Shown one piece after another: positions 18,588-23,112 of a DNA stretch of 23,112 nt; the first letter of the stretch is position 1, and each line of letters opens with the position of its first letter. The DNA is taken from IMG/VR virus record IMGVR_UViG_3300034992_000040, positions 1 through 23,112 of that record. One strand, written 5' to 3'. Source of the stretch: a virus. A model generated the notes under the pieces. It worked only from the letters and a program-made list of their open reading frames with translations, was not told the DNA's origin and did not search any database. The translations under genes were made by a program, and so were the position numbers.

Positions 18588-19422
18588 AGGGTATCTTATT
18601 TTTGTGCAGTCGAATAAAAGCACAGACTACTTTAAACAAGCAGTTGCATTGTCTATGAGTATAAAATTACATAATAAAAATGCAAATGTGTGTTTGATGA
18701 CTAATATTAATGTACCTGATGAGTTAAAAAAGTATTTTAATAGTATTATAGGTATACCTGGGGACGATTATGCGGAAGAAAGCATTTGGAAAGTAGAAAA
18801 TAGGTGTAAAATTTATAATGCATCACCGTATGATGAAACAATAGTACTAGATGCTGATATGTTGGTCTTAGAAAACCTGGATCACCGGTGGAAATTTTTA
18901 GATAACTTTGATTTATACTTTACATCGCAAGTAAAAACTTATAAAAACAAAATTGCATCATCAGACTTTTATAGAAAAGCATTTACAAAGAATAATTTAC
19001 CAAATTTATATTGTGGTATGCATTATTTTAAAAAAACAAAAAATAACTTTAATTTTTTTGCTTTAGTAGAACATATAATAAAAAATTATGACATATATTA
19101 CAAAAGATATACACCTATGAATACACAAAGATGGTGTAGTATGGATTTATCGGTAGCAATAGCAAGTCAATTAATTAATAATGCTAATAATATAACTTCT
19201 AAAGTAAATTTTTTAACATTTACACATATGAAACCAAATATACAAAATTGGAAATACAAACCCAATGCTTGGATGTCTTATGTAAACTCTTATTTTGATG
19301 ATGACTGTAATTTAAAAATAGGAAATTATAAACAAAACGGAATATTTCATTATGTAGATCCTGGATTTTTAACAAATGAACTATTTGATAAGTTGGAGAA
19401 TAAATGCAAAGACCTGATTTAA
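18574..19422 (+). CDS. GT8-like glycosyltransferase, GT-A fold (paralogue of preceding gene)
   Basis: Predicted 282-residue glycosyltransferase-like protein. The DxD motif is DAD at residues 93-95 within SPYDETIVLDADMLV, almost the same as PYDETIVMDTDYIV in the preceding gene. The YFKKT block (151-155) and DLSVAIA (191-197) also align with YFKKT and DHSFSIA there. The C-terminal part is Asn/Lys/Tyr-rich and more diverged, including a FTHMKPNIQNW segment. The start is chosen at the ATG 6 nt after a near-perfect Shine-Dalgarno rather than the earlier in-frame ATG at 18547. It overlaps the preceding gene by 14 nt and the following gene by 19 nt. Substrates are unknown; the divergence of the pair suggests different donors or acceptors. 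Confidence 0.75.
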   Translation: MIKNKGYLIFVQSNKSTDYFKQAVALSMSIKLHNKNANVCLMTNINVPDELKKYFNSIIGIPGDDYAEESIWKVENRCKIYNASPYDETIVLDADMLVLENLDHRWKFLDNFDLYFTSQVKTYKNKIASSDFYRKAFTKNNLPNLYCGMHYFKKTKNNFNFFALVEHIIKNYDIYYKRYTPMNTQRWCSMDLSVAIASQLINNANNITSKVNFLTFTHMKPNIQNWKYKPNAWMSYVNSYFDDDCNLKIGNYKQNGIFHYVDPGFLTNELFDKLENKCKDLI

Positions 19423-20003
19423 CATTTACGCCTGATATAAAAGAACAAAAATGGTATTTTAATTTTAATAAAGATACTGGACAAGTTCTTAATTGTAGTG
19501 TCATTAAAAAAGGAAATTCTGTAGAAGTTCCAGAGTCTTTAGGACATGATATTGCTAATGGAGTAAAAAATTTATCGCAATACGTTATAATTTTACAAGA
19601 CGGAAAGTATATTGTTAAATCTAAAACTGATATGGATGGGATAGCGTATGAAGTTACGTCTTCTAAAAAGACAGAAAATAGAAATGTATACAAAATAGAG
19701 TCTAATGATATAAATGATAAAATTTCATTTAAACTAGATATGAAAAATAAACAGTGGAATATAGGTATTAATGATAATTTGGGGCAAGAGATACAAAATA
19801 CTTTAGATATGTCGGAAGATATAGTTTTAGACTTTTATGTTACTAAAAAAGATGATGCTAATATATTAGATTATATATTACCAGTCAATTTAAACAATTT
19901 AATTAAACAAAAAACACTTACAATAGAACATAAAAGTAATAATGTCCCTTCTTTGTATTGTAGAAAACTTTATGATTATAGTTATGAGGTAGTTAATGGA
20001 TAG
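19404..20003 (+). CDS. Unknown protein with an internal two-fold repeat
   Basis: Predicted 199-residue soluble protein that I do not recognise. It is beta-strand-rich, lysine- and asparagine-rich and lacks signal peptide, membrane segment and catalytic motif. An internal duplication is visible: residues 11-30 (DIKEQKWYFNFNKDTGQVLN) align with 112-131 (DMKNKQWNIGINDNLGQEIQ) around a W, an N/I-N and a GQ. Each copy is followed by a similar NLS/DMS-type segment and strands (56-65 and 135-145). This points to two small beta modules. It has GGAG 5 nt before the ATG, overlaps the preceding glycosyltransferase by 19 nt and the next gene by 8 nt. It could be a binding or scaffold partner of the neighbouring enzymes, or a virion component. 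Confidence 0.6.
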   Translation: MQRPDLTFTPDIKEQKWYFNFNKDTGQVLNCSVIKKGNSVEVPESLGHDIANGVKNLSQYVIILQDGKYIVKSKTDMDGIAYEVTSSKKTENRNVYKIESNDINDKISFKLDMKNKQWNIGINDNLGQEIQNTLDMSEDIVLDFYVTKKDDANILDYILPVNLNNLIKQKTLTIEHKSNNVPSLYCRKLYDYSYEVVNG

Positions 20004-20943
20004 AATTAAAATTCAAGATTCTGATTTAGTATTTTTAAGCTATGACGAACCTAATGCTGAAAGAAATTATGCGGATTTAAAGAAAAAATTTCCTTGGGCT
20101 AAAAGAGTTCATGGTGTACAAGGATTAGATGCGGCTCATAAAGCCTGTGCAGATGTATCTGATGCAGAAAGATTTGTTACAATAGACGGTGATACTATTG
20201 TAGATAAAGATTTTCTTGATGTAGAAATAGATTTAAAAGCATTAGGCGTCGACAATACGTATATGTTTAGCTGGTGTGGCAATATTAACTTAAATGGGTT
20301 AAAATATGGCAATGGTAGTTTAAAATTATGGACAAAAGACTTTGTTAAAAATATGAAAACTCATGAAAACCATGATGGTAAAGATAAAAATTCAGTAGAG
20401 TTTTGTCATTTTCCAAACTATTATCAGTTTAATGAAAATTATTCTACAAGTTATATTAATGCTAGTCCTTTACAAGCCTGGAGATCAGGTTTTAGAGAAG
20501 GAGTAAAAATGAGCATCGACAGAAATGCTAGAGCTCCAAGATTAAAAGAGTTGTGGTGGCAAAATTATCATAGATTGTTAGTGTGGATGTCTGTAGGTGC
20601 AGATGTAGAAAATGGATTATGGTCAATATACGGAGCAAGAATGGGCTGTCATAAAGTTGTTTGTACTGACTGGGATATAAATCAAGTAAGAGATTTTGAA
20701 TATCTTTTATCTGAATGGCACCCAAACAAAATGGGAAGAGGAGATAATTTAAGAAAAAGTGGGCCTAAACATTCTAAGTTAAATGAAGTAGAATTAATGG
20801 CTGAAATAATAAAATTAGGACACGAAATTAGAAATAGAGAAGAAATAGATTTACCTGTATTACCTTTGTCTACAGAACAAAGTAAGTTTTTTAAATCTGT
20901 TTATATGAATAGTCCAAGAATTTTTAAAAAAAGGAAACTATAA
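19996..20943 (+). CDS. GT-A-like glycosyltransferase with DGD motif
   Basis: Predicted 315-residue protein. The N-terminal 75 residues look like a GT-A nucleotide-sugar-binding half: strand DLVFLSYDEPNAERNY, then RVHGVQGLDAAHKA (38-50), then RFVTIDGDTIVDKDF with DGD at 64-66. These fit a GT2-like enzyme, although the later part is unfamiliar to me (YGNGSLKL 102-109; FREGVKM 164-170; WMSVGADVENGLW). It shares the strand, GVQG, DGD, YGxG and FRExVK blocks with the next gene, a second tandem paralogous pair after the GT8-like one. It is about 80 residues longer than that paralogue, with extra sequence in the middle and at the C-terminus. The ATG follows TGAGGT by 6 nt and overlaps the previous gene by 8 nt. 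Glycosyltransferase activity is inferred, not certain. Confidence 0.65.
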   Translation: MDRIKIQDSDLVFLSYDEPNAERNYADLKKKFPWAKRVHGVQGLDAAHKACADVSDAERFVTIDGDTIVDKDFLDVEIDLKALGVDNTYMFSWCGNINLNGLKYGNGSLKLWTKDFVKNMKTHENHDGKDKNSVEFCHFPNYYQFNENYSTSYINASPLQAWRSGFREGVKMSIDRNARAPRLKELWWQNYHRLLVWMSVGADVENGLWSIYGARMGCHKVVCTDWDINQVRDFEYLLSEWHPNKMGRGDNLRKSGPKHSKLNEVELMAEIIKLGHEIRNREEIDLPVLPLSTEQSKFFKSVYMNSPRIFKKRKL

Positions 20944-21650
20944 TGTATGATATTGTTTTTATAAGCTATAAAGAAGTTAATGCTGACAAGCACTTTAATG
21001 AATTATATAAAAGATTTCCTATAGTTCAACGGGTAGATGGTGTACAAGGAATTCATAAAGCACATAAAACAGCCGCAAGTAAATGTTTGACAAAAATGTT
21101 TTGGGTCGTTGATGGTGATGCTAAAGTATTAGATGATTTTAATTTTGATTTTATGCCTGAAAAAAGAAATGAAAATGTAGTACACGTCTGGAGAAGTAAA
21201 AATCCAATTAATAATTTAGAATATGGGTACGGTGGTGTAAAACTTTTACCTCGTAGATTAACATTAGAAATGAAAGAAGATACTACAGATATGACAACTA
21301 GTATTAGTAACAGATTTAGAGCAATGGAACAAGTTTCTAATATTAGCGTATTCAATACAAATGCGTTTAATACTTTTAAATCGGCATTTAGAGAGTGTGT
21401 AAAATTAAGTAGTAAAGTAATTGATAGAGGTGATGATAAAGAAACAGATAGTAGATTAAATGTATGGTGCACTGTAGGTAAAGATAAACTTTATGGTGAA
21501 TATGCAATTAAAGGAGCGTTAGCAGGAAAAGAATACGGATCTGAAAGTAAAGATTTACCAAGTAAATTAAAATTAATTAATAATTTTACGTGGTTAGAAG
21601 AATATTACAAATATAAAATGAAGGATAGTGTTTGTGGATTATCAAAATAA
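20943..21650 (+). CDS. GT-A-like glycosyltransferase with DGD motif, shorter paralogue
   Basis: Predicted 235-residue paralogue of the preceding gene. Aligned blocks are DIVFISYKEVNADKHF, RVDGVQGIHKAHKTA (30-44), FWVVDGDAKVLDDF with DGD at 57-59, LEYGYGGVKLL (92-102) and SAFRECVKLS (147-156), then a WCTVGKDKLYGEYAIKG stretch. The C-terminal tail of the longer copy is absent, so it may be a minimal version or a partner subunit. Its ATG shares one base with the previous stop (TAATG), a strong sign of translational coupling. It overlaps the radical SAM gene that follows. Activity is inferred from the DGD motif and family resemblance; a catalytically inactive paralogue is possible. Confidence 0.62.
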   Translation: MYDIVFISYKEVNADKHFNELYKRFPIVQRVDGVQGIHKAHKTAASKCLTKMFWVVDGDAKVLDDFNFDFMPEKRNENVVHVWRSKNPINNLEYGYGGVKLLPRRLTLEMKEDTTDMTTSISNRFRAMEQVSNISVFNTNAFNTFKSAFRECVKLSSKVIDRGDDKETDSRLNVWCTVGKDKLYGEYAIKGALAGKEYGSESKDLPSKLKLINNFTWLEEYYKYKMKDSVCGLSK

Positions 21651-22620
21651 TATACCATTTAATGATATAGTCAAATTCGGACAAAGAACTATGTTGGAAC
21701 AAAACGTGTTCTCCGTTAGTTGGATACTTGGAAGATTTTGTAATTATGATTGTAGCTATTGTTGGCCTTATGCTAAAAGTAAAGTTTTAGATCATAGACC
21801 TTTAGAACAATATCAAAATACTATGAAAGAAATTAAAAGACAAGCAGAAGAAAATGGATTTAGTAAATTTCATTTTAGTTTTAGTGGGGGAGAACCAACA
21901 ACATATAAAGGTTTAATAGAATTATTAGAATATTATGCAGATCCTACTAGCGAATATCTTAGTGTTCATATGACTAGTAATTGTAGTCCAGGTCTTAAAT
22001 GGTGGAGTCGTTGGTTAGATGCAACTTATCCATTGGATCGTAGAGGTATTACAGCAAGTTACCATGCAGAATTTTCTAATGAAGAAGAATTTGGAAATAA
22101 ACTTAAATTTTTACAAGAACAAGGTGTATTAATAACAATTAATCAAGTTATGGTGCCTGATAGATGGGATGAGTATTTTGATAGATGTAAAAGATTTAGA
22201 GATAAAGGATTACACGTTACTCTTAAACCCCAAAGTGACACTACAGCAAGTTTTATTGTACAAGGATATACAAAAGAACAAGTTAATATATTACAAAATG
22301 AAATGAACCATGAAGCAAAACAATTAATATTGTTTGATAATTTAGGAAAACAATATGAAATAGACCAAGCAGAAAGACTTAATGCATTTGGATTTAATAA
22401 ATTTAAAGGTTGGAGTTGTAGTGCTGGATATCAAAGTTGTATTATAAGAGAACCGGGAGGAGAAATTAAAAGAGGCTACAGTTGTCATGACGAGCCATTA
22501 GGAACAATAGAAGGTGGTTTTAAATTATTTGATAAGCCTAAAGTTTGTATTACACCAACGTGTGTAAGTTCGGCTGATTCTAAAATACCAAAGGAAAAAA
22601 ATGAAACTAGACAATTATAA
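21634..22620 (+). CDS. Radical SAM enzyme with SPASM-like C-terminal cysteine cluster
   Basis: Predicted 328-residue radical SAM enzyme; it should cleave S-adenosylmethionine to a 5'-deoxyadenosyl radical through a [4Fe-4S] cluster. The CxxxCxxC motif (CNYDCSYC) has Cys36, Cys40 and Cys43, and SGGEPT with GGEP at 85-88 binds the SAM amino group. A further cysteine set at 262, 269, 284, 305 and 310, with CSAGYQS, RGYSCHDEPLGTI and KVCITPTC, looks like a SPASM/twitch domain holding an auxiliary cluster, typical of enzymes that modify peptides or proteins. Start chosen at GTG 21634, 8 nt after AAGGA; GTG 21628 is only 2 nt after it, and ATG 21691 would shorten the N-terminus. It overlaps the previous gene by 17 nt and the next by 20 nt. 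The substrate is unknown. Confidence 0.85.
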   Translation: MDYQNNIPFNDIVKFGQRTMLEQNVFSVSWILGRFCNYDCSYCWPYAKSKVLDHRPLEQYQNTMKEIKRQAEENGFSKFHFSFSGGEPTTYKGLIELLEYYADPTSEYLSVHMTSNCSPGLKWWSRWLDATYPLDRRGITASYHAEFSNEEEFGNKLKFLQEQGVLITINQVMVPDRWDEYFDRCKRFRDKGLHVTLKPQSDTTASFIVQGYTKEQVNILQNEMNHEAKQLILFDNLGKQYEIDQAERLNAFGFNKFKGWSCSAGYQSCIIREPGGEIKRGYSCHDEPLGTIEGGFKLFDKPKVCITPTCVSSADSKIPKEKNETRQL

Positions 22621-22792
22621 GTGTATAGTGACAAAGGGTAAAAAGGAAGTGGTGTGGCATTATAGTCTACCATATAAAATGATATTAGAAGAAGTTGATG
22701 AACACTACAAAGAAGGTGCTGATGCAGTAGAATTAGAAATGATTACGCAACAAGAGTTTGATGATCTTTTACCAAAGGAAGAAGATGTATAA
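22601..22792 (+). CDS. 63-residue small protein between two radical SAM genes
   Basis: Predicted 63-residue protein that I do not recognise. It begins with a lysine-rich strand-like part (NYKCIVTKGKKEVVWHYSLPYK) and ends in an acidic helix (MILEEVDEHYKEGADAVELEMITQQEFDDLL). It has one cysteine (residue 8) and no double-glycine or other leader-peptide signal. AAAGGA lies just before the ATG, inside the upstream radical SAM gene, with a 20-nt overlap; the second radical SAM gene overlaps its end by 8 nt. It could be a partner, peptide-recognition or substrate protein for the flanking enzymes. The coding evidence is position, ribosome-binding site and clean overlaps; the function is open. Confidence 0.6.
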   Translation: MKLDNYKCIVTKGKKEVVWHYSLPYKMILEEVDEHYKEGADAVELEMITQQEFDDLLPKEEDV

Positions 22793-23112
22793 TTATACAG
22801 AAATAAAAGATGTGCATTTAGAAATTACTAGCAAATGTCAAGCTAGATGTCCTATGTGTCCTAGAAGAATAGGTGGAGGTCCTTTAAATCCATTGATACA
22901 TCTTGTAGAAATTAATTTAGATACATTTAAAAAATGGTTTCCTACAGAATTTTTAATTCAATTAGATAGTTTATTCATGTGTGGTAATTTAGGAGATCCT
23001 ATAATTGCTCAAGATACTTTAGAAATTTATCAGTATATTAGAACTGTTAATCCAAAAATTAGATTAGCTATGCATACAAACGGTAGTGCTAGAGATACAG
23101 ATTGGTGGGAGG
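22785..23112 (+). CDS. Second radical SAM enzyme, different subtype (3' partial)
   Basis: The frame opens at ATG 22785, with AGGA about 9 nt upstream, and stays open to the window edge, so the C-terminus is missing. The 109 visible residues carry the radical SAM CxxxCxxC motif (KCQARCPMC; Cys18, Cys22, Cys25) near the N-terminus after a short strand (DVHLEIT). FMCGNLGDPI (64-73) takes the place of the usual GGEP strand motif, and MHTNGS follows at about 96-101. The absence of GGEP and the MCPRR sequence set it apart from the radical SAM enzyme upstream, so the two probably do different chemistry. It overlaps the 63-residue gene by 8 nt (ATGTATAA), completing the chain of overlapping genes. 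Any auxiliary cluster would be beyond the edge. Confidence 0.8.
   Translation, partial: MYNYTEIKDVHLEITSKCQARCPMCPRRIGGGPLNPLIHLVEINLDTFKKWFPTEFLIQLDSLFMCGNLGDPIIAQDTLEIYQYIRTVNPKIRLAMHTNGSARDTDWWE

Noticed and set aside
19220-19693. 157-codon open frame on the minus strand
   Set aside because: It lies opposite two well-supported + strand genes with good ribosome-binding sites, has a composition expected of an antisense shadow, and no family features.
21053-21472. 139-codon open frame on the minus strand
   Set aside because: It is antisense to the DGD-motif paralogue, leucine/serine-rich as expected from reversed Lys/Asn-rich coding sequence, with no recognisable motif.

Overview
The window is AT-rich, essentially gene-packed DNA with every recognisable gene on the + strand. 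It reads as part of the late structural region of a marine T4-like myovirus, of the kind infecting Pelagibacter (SAR11) or picocyanobacteria. The reasons are the fibre N-terminal modules with repeated GQLWxD/GDLWxD motifs, a phage tail-collar domain, very long repeat-built tail proteins, two T4-late-promoter-like ATAAATA boxes beside gene starts, and strong compaction. The host cannot be fixed from this sequence. I saw no tRNA, integrase, insertion sequence or CRISPR array.

Region 1 (1-10015) is one enormous tail/baseplate-type protein, open at the left edge with at least 3337 residues visible. It is a mosaic of carbohydrate-binding-like segments, FG-GAP (integrin-alpha-like) propeller units split by a long insertion, GxGY glycine repeats, GDGST beta-sandwich repeats and a C-terminal module I associate with marine T4-like phage tail proteins.

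Region 2 (10040-17335) holds five virion genes: a small structural protein, three tandem fibre/adhesin proteins that share an N-terminal module of about 230 residues but have unrelated C-termini, and a further structural protein. ATAAATA boxes precede the first gene and the third fibre gene.

Region 3 (17393 to the right edge) is a tightly overlapping operon of nine genes that starts just after a well-formed sigma70-type promoter (TTGATT, 17 nt, TATAAT). It encodes a small helical protein, two paralogous GT8-like glycosyltransferases, an unknown protein with an internal duplication, two paralogous DGD-motif GT-A-like proteins, a radical SAM enzyme with a SPASM-like C-terminal cysteine set, a 63-residue protein, and a second radical SAM enzyme of a different type that runs off the window.

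The most interesting proposal is that Region 3 is a fibre-linked modification cassette: glycosyltransferases and radical SAM enzymes that act on the adhesins encoded just upstream, or on host surface glycans. The gene content and layout are visible; the function is inference.
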